Shown here: positions 18,056 to 26,133 of the stretch, piece after piece
Layout of the letters: every line of letters starts with the position of its first letter
How positions within the stretch are numbered: the stretch's first letter is position 1
Source of the DNA: Candidatus Gastranaerophilales bacterium
GTDB lineage: Bacteria; Cyanobacteriota; Vampirovibrionia; Gastranaerophilales; Gastranaerophilaceae
Length of the DNA stretch: 59,728 nucleotides
Assembly: GCA_944323475.1 (NCBI GenBank)
Contig: CALUSQ010000009.1
Location: 1 to 59,728, forward strand
Reading direction: 5' to 3'
Translations under genes and position numbers: made by a program
Notes under the pieces: model-generated
What the model was told of the DNA's origin: nothing
Seen by the model: the letters and a program-made list of their open reading frames with translations, nothing else
Database searches by the model: none

Positions 18056-19183
18056 ATGAAAACTTATAAAGATTTTATTGAAAATAATATAAAAGTAAAA
18101 AAGATTGCTTTATTTGGAGCAGGAGATTGTGGAAAAGAGTTAGCTAAATATATAAAAACAAATTACCCACAAATTCAAATTGTTTGTATTTTTGACACAT
18201 TTCAAACAGGAAAAATTGAAGGAATTGAAATCAAAAGCACAAAAGAATTGCCTAATTGCAAAAATTTATTTGATCTTCTTGTCGTAACAACAAGAAGCGG
18301 TTCTCATGAGCTAAACATAATTTTTGAATTTTATAATATACCTTTTGTAAGAGTTTCAAGACAAGTCGAACAACATGCCAGATTGCAAAAATATCTGGAA
18401 AGAAAAGAAGAAACGGTCAAAGTTTTTGCAACTCAAAAAGACAAAGATTTATACAACCTTGTTTGGGATGTGCGTACAGGAGATGCTCCTATGTCAGAAC
18501 TTGAAAACTATGTATGGGAAAATCATGGCATATCCAAATATCACCCTACTGACAACTATAATAAGCACTATATTGATTTTGTTAATAAAGATAAAATAGA
18601 AACTATTTTTGATGGTGGATTTTATAATGGAATACAAGCTCTTGCTTTTAAAAAACATTTTAAAAATCTAAAAAAATTATATGCATTTGAACCAATGTAT
18701 GAAAAATTCAGAAATGAAAGCTATGACGCTTTGTTGGAAAAAGAAAATTTTGTAAAAATTATTCCTTTTGGTCTTTGGGATGAAGCAAAAGAAATAGAGT
18801 TTTGCGAAAATACAACAGCACAACAGGGCTCTCGCATAAGAGGCACAAAAGAAGGCGATCAACTGAGAAAAACTGAAGTAGTTGTAAAAATAAAAACAAC
18901 AACTATTGATGAAACCGTCAAAAGAGAAGGTATAAAAAAGCTGGATTTTATAAAACTTGACGTAGAAGGCTCTGAACTAAATGCACTAAAAGGTGGAGAA
19001 AAAACAATATTAAAAGACAGACCTCAAATGGCTATATCTATTTATCATTCATATAATGATTTACTTGATATACCAATTTATCTAAATAAATTATTAGACA
19101 ATTACTCTTTACATATAGATCATTATAGTCCTAATTTGTGTGAAACAATAATTTACGCAATCCCAAATGAATTACTAAAATAA
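18056..19183 (+). CDS. FkbM-family methyltransferase with N-terminal Rossmann-like domain
   Basis: A 375-residue protein. Residues 1 to about 110 form a Rossmann-like domain beginning KKIALFGAGDCGKELAKYI. The methyltransferase part follows: FDGGFYNGIQAL (SAM-binding region, about residue 183) and the FkbM signature IKLDVEGSELNALKGGE (about residue 300). It probably O-methylates a sugar or the phosphonate headgroup; the substrate cannot be told. A GGAG lies before the start, and the gene follows the decarboxylase by 34 bp. Its 3' end overlaps the convergent glycosyltransferase gene by nine bases. Confidence 0.82.
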   Translation: MKTYKDFIENNIKVKKIALFGAGDCGKELAKYIKTNYPQIQIVCIFDTFQTGKIEGIEIKSTKELPNCKNLFDLLVVTTRSGSHELNIIFEFYNIPFVRVSRQVEQHARLQKYLERKEETVKVFATQKDKDLYNLVWDVRTGDAPMSELENYVWENHGISKYHPTDNYNKHYIDFVNKDKIETIFDGGFYNGIQALAFKKHFKNLKKLYAFEPMYEKFRNESYDALLEKENFVKIIPFGLWDEAKEIEFCENTTAQQGSRIRGTKEGDQLRKTEVVVKIKTTTIDETVKREGIKKLDFIKLDVEGSELNALKGGEKTILKDRPQMAISIYHSYNDLLDIPIYLNKLLDNYSLHIDHYSPNLCETIIYAIPNELLK

Positions 19184-20188
19184 ATGAATATAAACTTTTA
19201 AAACCAATATTGTTTGAAATATTTTGGAAATAAAGCAATAAATTTCATATGGACAAGACAATATCAGAGAATATTTCCAATAATATTCTGTATTTTGGGC
19301 AGCCTTATCAGAATATTTTTCATGAATAAATCTAAATGACTCTTGCATAGATTTATAAAATTCTTTTTTATTTTTTTTATCTTCAATAATTGATCTATAA
19401 AAAAAGAAATTACGGATTTTATATGAAAGAAACTGATTAAAAAACAAACTTGTATCTTTGTCTTTTTCCAATATTTTACAACATTCGAACAAATTGTCTC
19501 TACAGTCATTTATACTTTTTTGTATAGTATAAGTAGCTGAATCATCTCTTATACGGTAATTATATAAATATTGATTTAAAACAGACATCCTTTGCGCTTT
19601 TGCTAATGCAATAAAATAGAACAAATGATCTTCCAACCTTCTTGTTGTCGCAAATTCTATATTATTAGATTTTATAAAATCTAATTTATATATTTTAAAA
19701 GGCAATGGGCTTGTAGAATAAATTACATCCGAAATATCTAAAGATGAAAAGACACCCTCTCCAAATTTTTGATAATATGTATCACAAAATCTGAAAAAAT
19801 CTGTTTTGTGAGTCTGTTCATAATATTTTTTTGCATTAAAAAACACAATATCTGCATTATCTAAAGTAATTTTGTCATAAAGTTTTGATAATGCATCTTC
19901 TTCCAACCAATCATCTGCATCCAAAAACAAAACATATTCGCCCTGAGCAATTTTCAATCCCTGATTACGAGCAAGACCTTGTCCTTTTCCGTCTTGTTCA
20001 AAGGCCACTATTCTTTTATCTTTTTGTGCGTAATTTTCTAATATTTCAATACTTTGGTCATTACTTTTAGCATAGACACAAATCACTTCAATATCTTGCA
20101 AAGACTGTTGCAAAACACTATCCAGACACTTGTCCAGGTATTTTTCAACATTATATATTGGAATTATTACAGATATTTTTATACTCAT
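19175..20188 (-). CDS. family 2 glycosyltransferase
   Basis: A 337-residue GT-A glycosyltransferase. It begins ISVIIPIYNVEKYLDKCLDS and has the DXD-like motif in FLDADDWLEEDAL (about residues 94-106), typical of GT2 enzymes building surface polysaccharides. The C-terminus is basic and aromatic, perhaps membrane-associated. It is the last gene of a three-gene leftward operon with the glycerophosphotransferase-like protein one base upstream. The sugar donor is not predictable. Confidence 0.88.
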   Translation of the reverse strand: MSIKISVIIPIYNVEKYLDKCLDSVLQQSLQDIEVICVYAKSNDQSIEILENYAQKDKRIVAFEQDGKGQGLARNQGLKIAQGEYVLFLDADDWLEEDALSKLYDKITLDNADIVFFNAKKYYEQTHKTDFFRFCDTYYQKFGEGVFSSLDISDVIYSTSPLPFKIYKLDFIKSNNIEFATTRRLEDHLFYFIALAKAQRMSVLNQYLYNYRIRDDSATYTIQKSINDCRDNLFECCKILEKDKDTSLFFNQFLSYKIRNFFFYRSIIEDKKNKKEFYKSMQESFRFIHEKYSDKAAQNTEYYWKYSLILSCPYEIYCFISKIFQTILVLKVYIHLF

Positions 20189-20189
20189 A

Positions 20190-21497
20190 TTATTTTTTAC
20201 CTATATGTAATAATAGTTTTATATCATCCAATATTTTCTGAGCACAATAATTATTATCAAGATTTATTTCTTTTAAAAGCTTCAACCGTGTATTCATCAT
20301 TGCATCATTATTTTTAATAACAACATCATCTAACAACATTTGAAGATCTTTCTTATTATCAGCCTCATAATATGAACTAACAATTTTTTCTACTAAAGGA
20401 TTAAAAGTAGTTGCATCAGGAGATTTTAAATGAATAAGCGGTTTTTTTGTCATAAAATATTCTATTTCAAAAGATCCACAATCTGTAATCATTGCTTTTG
20501 ACTCCATAAAAAGATCTAAATAGTTGCCCGTTTCACAAACTGAACCAAGACAATCCCATTCACGCCAATAATCATCAGCTTCTTTTAAAGTCATATAATT
20601 TTGATTTACCAAATAACCTTTCAAACAAGGATGCGGTTTAAATAGCCAATTAATCTCAGGATGTTTTTTTGCATAATCAAGCATAAATTTGCCAGACCAA
20701 AGAAAAGTGCCCCAAGCAAGATTATTTTTTTTATCAATAGACCAATGCGGTGCATATATCACATACTCTTGATTTAATAAACTTTGATCTTTATTCAAGA
20801 AAAAATAATCCAGCATTGGATGGCCTACTGATTTTAAATTAGATCCATTATTATGCATATTTTCTGAATAATATTTTTTAATATCTTCATTTAAAACATA
20901 ATAATTTTGCACATACTCATGAAATCTTAGACCATATTCTGTCGGAACAACAGAAGTAGCAATATAATAAGGCACATAAAATGTCAAACCAAGTTTTGAA
21001 GAAATAACAGGTCCTTGAGAAGAATGGATATACCAAGGAATTTGATAAAATATCAAATCCGGCTGGGGTTGCATTTTTTCAAAAGGAATATAATCTGATT
21101 TTTCAAAATCAAAAGCATAACAAACTCTCATTTTTTGTGAATCAAAAAAATCAAAAACTTTTTTAATTTCTTCAGGTTTTTGAAAATTAAAATTTTCTTT
21201 AGGTGCACAATTTTTTGTAACAAAAATGTATGGTACAAAATTTTCGCTTCTATCTAACAAATCATACAAACTCTGGCACTTCCATTTTGCAGCATCATAG
21301 ACAACAAAGGCAACCACAAGCTTCTGGTTTTTTACTTTTTTAACAAGTTTTTGTAAGACATTTTTTTCATTGTTTTTAATATAATTGCAATTTCTTTGTA
21401 ATTTCATTTCATAGCCCCAAGATCTCAGTTTTTTTCTAAGCTTGTAAGGCATAAAAAGAGCCAATGTATTAGATAATTTATCATAAGGAATAAACAT
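20190..21497 (-). CDS. CDP-glycerol glycerophosphotransferase-like (TagB/TagF-type) protein
   Basis: A 435-residue GT-B-like protein. YAPHWSI (about residue 245), FKPHP (about 286) and the stretch AMITDCGSFEIEYFMTKKPL (about 335-355) are typical of the glycerophosphotransferase family used for teichoic-acid-like polymers. The N-terminal half is less conserved. Family members transfer a CMP-activated phosphate group. Beside a gene set predicted to make CMP-2-hydroxyethylphosphonate, this protein is a candidate to transfer that phosphonate to a glycan; this is inference. It lies between the small Rossmann-like gene and the glycosyltransferase gene. Confidence 0.75.
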   Translation of the reverse strand: MFIPYDKLSNTLALFMPYKLRKKLRSWGYEMKLQRNCNYIKNNEKNVLQKLVKKVKNQKLVVAFVVYDAAKWKCQSLYDLLDRSENFVPYIFVTKNCAPKENFNFQKPEEIKKVFDFFDSQKMRVCYAFDFEKSDYIPFEKMQPQPDLIFYQIPWYIHSSQGPVISSKLGLTFYVPYYIATSVVPTEYGLRFHEYVQNYYVLNEDIKKYYSENMHNNGSNLKSVGHPMLDYFFLNKDQSLLNQEYVIYAPHWSIDKKNNLAWGTFLWSGKFMLDYAKKHPEINWLFKPHPCLKGYLVNQNYMTLKEADDYWREWDCLGSVCETGNYLDLFMESKAMITDCGSFEIEYFMTKKPLIHLKSPDATTFNPLVEKIVSSYYEADNKKDLQMLLDDVVIKNNDAMMNTRLKLLKEINLDNNYCAQKILDDIKLLLHIGKK

Positions 21498-21502
21498 TTT
21501 AG

Positions 21503-21901
21503 CTATTTACTCCATATATCTTTTAACATTTGCATCAATGGATATTTTACAAGAGGATAAATTTTTATTTTTGTATCAGCAAAAACATTAATAGCAAAAT
21601 CTTCTAATATACTCAAATATTTTAATGTAGCAATTAAAACCACATCTGGCTCATATGATTTCATTTTCAATTTAGGTACAATCTTATACCCCAAAAAATC
21701 TTGTCCTTCCTGAGAATCTGTAAATTTCATATCAGAAATTCCAATTATATTAATATCTGATAAATCATATTTTTCTTTTATAAATTGAAATAAACTTCCG
21801 GAACCATACACAATAACTTTTTTATTTTTCAATTTAGTTTTGAGCTTTTTCAAATACTTCTCGAAATTTACTTCTTTTAGATATGATTCAAAATCAGACA
21901 T
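21503..21901 (-). CDS. small Rossmann-like (nucleotide-sugar-modifying type) protein
   Basis: A 132-residue protein with a glycine-rich beta-alpha-beta start, KVIVYGSGSLFQFIKEKYD, and PDVVLIATLKYLS near residue 95. It resembles the N-terminal domain of the FkbM protein at 18056-19183 and the small domains found with PglD-type and polysaccharide enzymes. No catalytic residues are recognisable. It is the first gene of the leftward glycan operon, six bases upstream of the glycerophosphotransferase-like gene. Confidence 0.6.
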   Translation of the reverse strand: MSDFESYLKEVNFEKYLKKLKTKLKNKKVIVYGSGSLFQFIKEKYDLSDINIIGISDMKFTDSQEGQDFLGYKIVPKLKMKSYEPDVVLIATLKYLSILEDFAINVFADTKIKIYPLVKYPLMQMLKDIWSK

Positions 21902-22073
21902 TCTAAAATCCCTTATAAAAAATCTGTTTTTTTAATACTGACATTATATCAGAATATAAAAAAGCATATCATTTATTTATAAAAAATTTAATATAATTTT
22001 TATAGCAATTATTTCTTCAAAATTGTTTTTATATATTTAAGGGAATTATTATACACAATTTGAGGAAAGGAAC

Positions 22074-22604
22074 ATGGGGAATCAACCAATTCAAGGCTTG
22101 ATTGCACAATCTGTGCCTATTGGAAAAATAAATCCAATATACAATTCTGCCGATTACAAAAGGCAACAAGCACTAGTAAATTCAAGCCAACTGACACAAG
22201 GAATCTATGAATCAATAGAGGATTATCAAAAAAGGCTTGCTGATTTTAGAGCAGAACAAGCAAAAAAAATTCAAGAAGAAAACACCAAAACAGCAGAAAA
22301 AAAATATCGAGATATTGCAAATCTGAATGTTTGGAATACAAACAATTTAACAACGCTTCAAAATGCGCAAAATCAATTATCTTCGTTTTTCAGGTTTAAT
22401 CAATTCAACACATTAAACCCAAGTTTTGACAATCAAATATACTTGGCAAAAAAATTACAAAACCAGACTGAAGAACGAATAGCACAAATAAAACAGAACG
22501 GAAATGCTCCCTCTGGGAATCGACTTATAAGCAACTATAATCAAAATCCGAATTATGCAGCAACAGAATTCCAATCACTTGGCGAAAGAGATATTCTTGC
22601 ATAA
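22074..22604 (+). CDS. hypothetical protein, Gln/Asn-rich, coiled-coil
   Basis: A 176-residue hydrophilic protein with no signal peptide or membrane segment. Residues 45-85 are charged and likely helical, and the rest is rich in Asn and Gln (NYNQNPNYAATEF near the end). AGGAAAGG lies just before the ATG, so translation is likely. It ends one base before the convergent rimO gene. I recognise no family; it looks like a lineage-specific protein. Confidence 0.65.
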   Translation: MGNQPIQGLIAQSVPIGKINPIYNSADYKRQQALVNSSQLTQGIYESIEDYQKRLADFRAEQAKKIQEENTKTAEKKYRDIANLNVWNTNNLTTLQNAQNQLSSFFRFNQFNTLNPSFDNQIYLAKKLQNQTEERIAQIKQNGNAPSGNRLISNYNQNPNYAATEFQSLGERDILA

Positions 22605-22605
22605 G

Positions 22606-23925
22606 TTACAATTTGCCGTATAGGTCATATTCATCACAGCCTGTAATATGAACTGTTTCTATATCACCAGGGACAGGTATTTCGTCTGTTTGAATATAAA
22701 CCAAACCATCAACCTCAGGTGCATCACGATACGAACGAGCAACAACAGAACCATCATTTGCTACTGATTCAATAATGCAAGATATATTTTTGTCCAAAAA
22801 CTTTTTATTTACCTCAAAAGATATTTCTTGCTGAAGCTTCATCAACTTATTTTTTCTTTGTTTTTTAATACGTGCTGGAATCTGATCCGGCAGTTTGTAA
22901 GCATATGTTCCTTTTTCTTTTGAAAATTCAAAAGCCCCCATCTTATCAAACTTTGCCCATTTAGTAAATTCGTACAAATGGTCAAACATTTCTTGAGTTT
23001 CCCCCGGATATCCAACGACAAAAGTCGTACGAATAGCCACACCTTTAATTTTTTTTCGAAGTTTTTCAATAAATTTTTTGTAATCCATAACAGGACGTTT
23101 CATAGCTTTGAGCATTGCCGGATGTGAATGTTGAAGAGGAATATCAACATACTTAACAACTTTATCACAACTAGCAAATGCATCTATCAATTCATCGTCA
23201 AACATAGATGGATAGGTATACATTACGCGTATCCAATTTATTTCTTCAATTTTGTTTAATTCTTTTAATAACCTTGCAAGAGAAGGTTTTCCATACAAAT
23301 CTATACCATACCCCGTTGTATCCTGTGCTATTAGCACAATCTCAGAAACCCCTTTTCGACCTAAATCTTTAACCTCTTTTACAATGTTTTCAATATTTCT
23401 TGAACGATAAGGACCTCTGAGTTTTGGAATAACACAATATCCACAACTATAATTGCAGCCATCTGCAATTTTTACATACGAGCTTGACCCAACAGTAATT
23501 TGCTGTCTTTCAACATTTTCAGGATAGTGATAAATAGGTTTTTCTGTTACTTCATAGATATAATCATCTTTTTGTTCAAAAATATTTTTTACTACCTCAA
23601 CAATTTTTTCAATATCAGAGGTTCCAAGCAATGCAACAGCCTCGGGTATTGCTTTTTTTAATTCATCGCCATGCTTTTGGGGCAAACAACCTGTAATTAT
23701 AACCTTTTTCCCATCTTCAATCATTTGCAAAATAGATTGCACAGATTCTTTTTCTGCATCATGTATAAAAGAACAAGTATTTATGATAACAACATCAGCT
23801 TTTGTCTCTTCAAGTGTAATCTCAATTCCATTTTGTGCAAGCAACCCCAACATCAACTCAGAGTCAACAAGATTCTTTGCACATCCATGATTTATTAATG
23901 CAATTTTTTTAGATTTTAAATTCAT
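22606..23925 (-). CDS. rimO: ribosomal protein uS12 methylthiotransferase RimO
   Basis: A 439-residue radical-SAM methylthiotransferase. The N-terminal MTTase domain has NHGCAKNLVDSE and further cysteines at INTCSF and ITGCLPQ that bind the auxiliary cluster. The radical-SAM CX3CX2C is CNYSCGYC near residue 156, and a TRAM domain follows at the C-terminus. The CAKNxVDSE signature distinguishes RimO from MiaB. It thiomethylates a conserved Asp of ribosomal protein S12. It is transcribed alone. Confidence 0.95.
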   Translation of the reverse strand: MNLKSKKIALINHGCAKNLVDSELMLGLLAQNGIEITLEETKADVVIINTCSFIHDAEKESVQSILQMIEDGKKVIITGCLPQKHGDELKKAIPEAVALLGTSDIEKIVEVVKNIFEQKDDYIYEVTEKPIYHYPENVERQQITVGSSSYVKIADGCNYSCGYCVIPKLRGPYRSRNIENIVKEVKDLGRKGVSEIVLIAQDTTGYGIDLYGKPSLARLLKELNKIEEINWIRVMYTYPSMFDDELIDAFASCDKVVKYVDIPLQHSHPAMLKAMKRPVMDYKKFIEKLRKKIKGVAIRTTFVVGYPGETQEMFDHLYEFTKWAKFDKMGAFEFSKEKGTYAYKLPDQIPARIKKQRKNKLMKLQQEISFEVNKKFLDKNISCIIESVANDGSVVARSYRDAPEVDGLVYIQTDEIPVPGDIETVHITGCDEYDLYGKL

Positions 23926-24032
23926 AATTATTATTTTATATTAAAAATAATTAATGTTGGCTAAAATTTTAGCAAATTTTGGGTATTACATACTTTCTTT
24001 ATGATGTAAGAAGTGTACTAGGAAGTGTAATA

Positions 24033-24944
24033 ATGCAAGTAAATTCAGTTGATAAAATTCAACAGATACAAAACAACAAAAATAAAAAAAGCAAAACGGC
24101 TATAGCTGTTGGCGGAGCAGTTGGAATGCTTCCATCGGCATATATTTTTAGAGATGGTATAAAATTAAAATCAGAACAAGCTCTTAAACTAGGAGCAGAA
24201 TATATATCAAATATTATGCCAGAATTTGACACTTTTGAAAATATAAGAAATGTTGCACAACAAGCTATAAAAGATACAGGTCTGGCTTCAAAAGGAATAA
24301 ATATCAAAAGCGTTAATAACCAAAATATCAACGAAATCACAAATGAACTTGTAAACGCAATGGGCAAACAGCCATTTGGAAAAAATATGGCAACCAATTT
24401 CTCAAAATATTTTGAATATGGTGCAAATGCCGCATATGTACCAAATTTAAAGAACATTTATATTAGTGAAAAAGGCTGCTATTCAAGCGTATTCCATGAA
24501 ATTGGACACGCAATGAATAATAACTTCTCCAAAATAGGGAATATACTCCAAAAAGGCAGATTATTAGTTCCATATAATGTACCTGTTTTAGGATTGGGAC
24601 TTTTTGTAGCAAGTTTATTCCACAAAGTTAAACCAGAAATAAAAGGCCAACCAAAATCAGGTTGGGAAAAAACAAAAGATTTTGTTAAAAACAATGTAGG
24701 TAAATTAACATTCCTCTCATTTGTTCCAACACTTATAGAAGAAGCTATGGCATCTTTTAAAGGAATAAATATTGCAAAAAAATATTTACCAAAAGAACAA
24801 ATAATCCAACTTACAAAAAATTATCAAAAAGCATTCAAAACATACGGTCTTGTTGCTGTTTTAACAAGTGCAGGTATTGGTTTAGGCAATCTTATTGCAC
24901 AAGCAATACAAAACAAAAAAGATATGCAAAAAAAGCAAGCATAG
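24033..24944 (+). CDS. putative HEIGH zinc metalloprotease-like protein
   Basis: About 303 residues. A gluzincin-like HEIGH motif (H155-H159) is followed by a hydrophobic segment (about 184-200) and, some 80 residues later, a paired Glu in IEEAMASFKG that could be the third ligand. Another hydrophobic segment closes the protein. I choose the ATG at 24033, which has GGAAG upstream, over one at 23979. It is a paralogue of the gene at 54263-55147, sharing the HEIGH motif, domain order and a GIGLGNLIA-like end. Peptidase activity is inferred; no close known family is recognised. Confidence 0.65.
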   Translation: MQVNSVDKIQQIQNNKNKKSKTAIAVGGAVGMLPSAYIFRDGIKLKSEQALKLGAEYISNIMPEFDTFENIRNVAQQAIKDTGLASKGINIKSVNNQNINEITNELVNAMGKQPFGKNMATNFSKYFEYGANAAYVPNLKNIYISEKGCYSSVFHEIGHAMNNNFSKIGNILQKGRLLVPYNVPVLGLGLFVASLFHKVKPEIKGQPKSGWEKTKDFVKNNVGKLTFLSFVPTLIEEAMASFKGINIAKKYLPKEQIIQLTKNYQKAFKTYGLVAVLTSAGIGLGNLIAQAIQNKKDMQKKQA

Positions 24945-25039
24945 AGTCATACAAACAGCTTTAAAAAAGACTTGTAATCCTCTCTTTTTTGAGGTACTTT
25001 TGTCATGAAAATGCAAGAGTATAAAAGAGGAGACTCAAT

Positions 25040-25999
25040 ATGGCAGAAAGAAAATTAGTTGGAACAGAAGAAATGTTCAAAAAAGCACTTGCCGGCGGTT
25101 ATGCTATCGGTGCTTACAACGTTAACAACATGGAAATCTTGCAAGCTATTGCAGAAGCAGCTGAAGAAACTCGTTCACCTATCATTTTACAAGTTTCAGC
25201 TGGTGCAAGAAAATATGCTAATCAAACTTACCTTGTAAAATTGGTAGAAGCAGCATTAGCAACAACAACAGTACCTATCGCTCTTCACTTAGACCACGGT
25301 GCTGATTTTGAAATTTGTAAAGCTTGTATTGATGGCGGTTTTTCTTCAGTTATGATTGACGGTTCAAGATTCTCATTTGAAGAAAACGTTGCTGTTACTA
25401 AAAAAGTTGTTGAATATGCTCACGAAAGAGGCGTTTCTGTTGAAGCTGAACTTGGTAAACTTGCAGGTATTGAAGATGATGTTAATGTTGATGCAAAAGA
25501 TGCTAAATACACTAACGTTAAAGAAGCTGTTGAATTTGTAAAACAAACAGGTTGTGATTCATTGGCTATTGCTATCGGAACATCTCACGGTGCTTACAAA
25601 TTCTCTGGTGAAGCAAGACTTGACTTTGACAGACTAAAAGAAATTAAAGATGCATTGAAAGAAGCTGGATTCGGTGATTATCCAATCGTTCTTCACGGTT
25701 CTTCTTCAGTTCCTCAAGATTTAGTTGCAAAATGCAACCAATACGGTGGTAAATTGCCTAACGCTCAAGGTGTTCCTGAAGATATGCTTAATTATGCTTC
25801 AAAACACGGTGTTGCTAAAATCAATATTGATACAGACTTGAGATTGGCTATGACTTCTACTATCAGAGAGTTCTTTATTGAACATCCTGAAAAATTTGAC
25901 CCACGTGAATATATGGGTCCTGGTAGAACAGCTGTTAAAGAACTCGTTATGCACAAAATGAGAGATGTTTTAGGAACAGCTGGTCACGCTGATGACTAA
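25040..25999 (+). CDS. fba: class II fructose-1,6-bisphosphate aldolase
   Basis: A 319-residue zinc aldolase of glycolysis and gluconeogenesis. Zinc ligands and active-site motifs are visible: LHLDHGADFE, VEAELGKLAG, TSHGAYKF and VLHGSSSVP. The C-terminus DPREYMGPGRTAVKELV is typical of the bacterial long form. A strong GAGGAG precedes the start. Codon choice looks more optimised than in the neighbours (many GCT and GGT), as expected for an abundant enzyme. A clear terminator follows. Confidence 0.95.
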   Translation: MAERKLVGTEEMFKKALAGGYAIGAYNVNNMEILQAIAEAAEETRSPIILQVSAGARKYANQTYLVKLVEAALATTTVPIALHLDHGADFEICKACIDGGFSSVMIDGSRFSFEENVAVTKKVVEYAHERGVSVEAELGKLAGIEDDVNVDAKDAKYTNVKEAVEFVKQTGCDSLAIAIGTSHGAYKFSGEARLDFDRLKEIKDALKEAGFGDYPIVLHGSSSVPQDLVAKCNQYGGKLPNAQGVPEDMLNYASKHGVAKINIDTDLRLAMTSTIREFFIEHPEKFDPREYMGPGRTAVKELVMHKMRDVLGTAGHADD

Positions 26000-26020
26000 T
26001 AAATATTAAATATTTATACA

Positions 26021-26052
26021 AAAAGGTCTTTTGTTTTATCAAAAGGCCTTTT
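26021..26052 (+). terminator. rho-independent terminator after fba
   Basis: Hairpin with arms aaggtcttttg and caaaaggcctt and a short loop, followed by TTTTT. It lies about 22 bp after the aldolase stop. Confidence 0.85.
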
Positions 26053-26133
26053 TTGTTATATTAAAATTAAATAAAAGACAAATTATTTTCTGTACAGACT
26101 TACATAATAAATATATTAAAAGGGAGAATAAGT

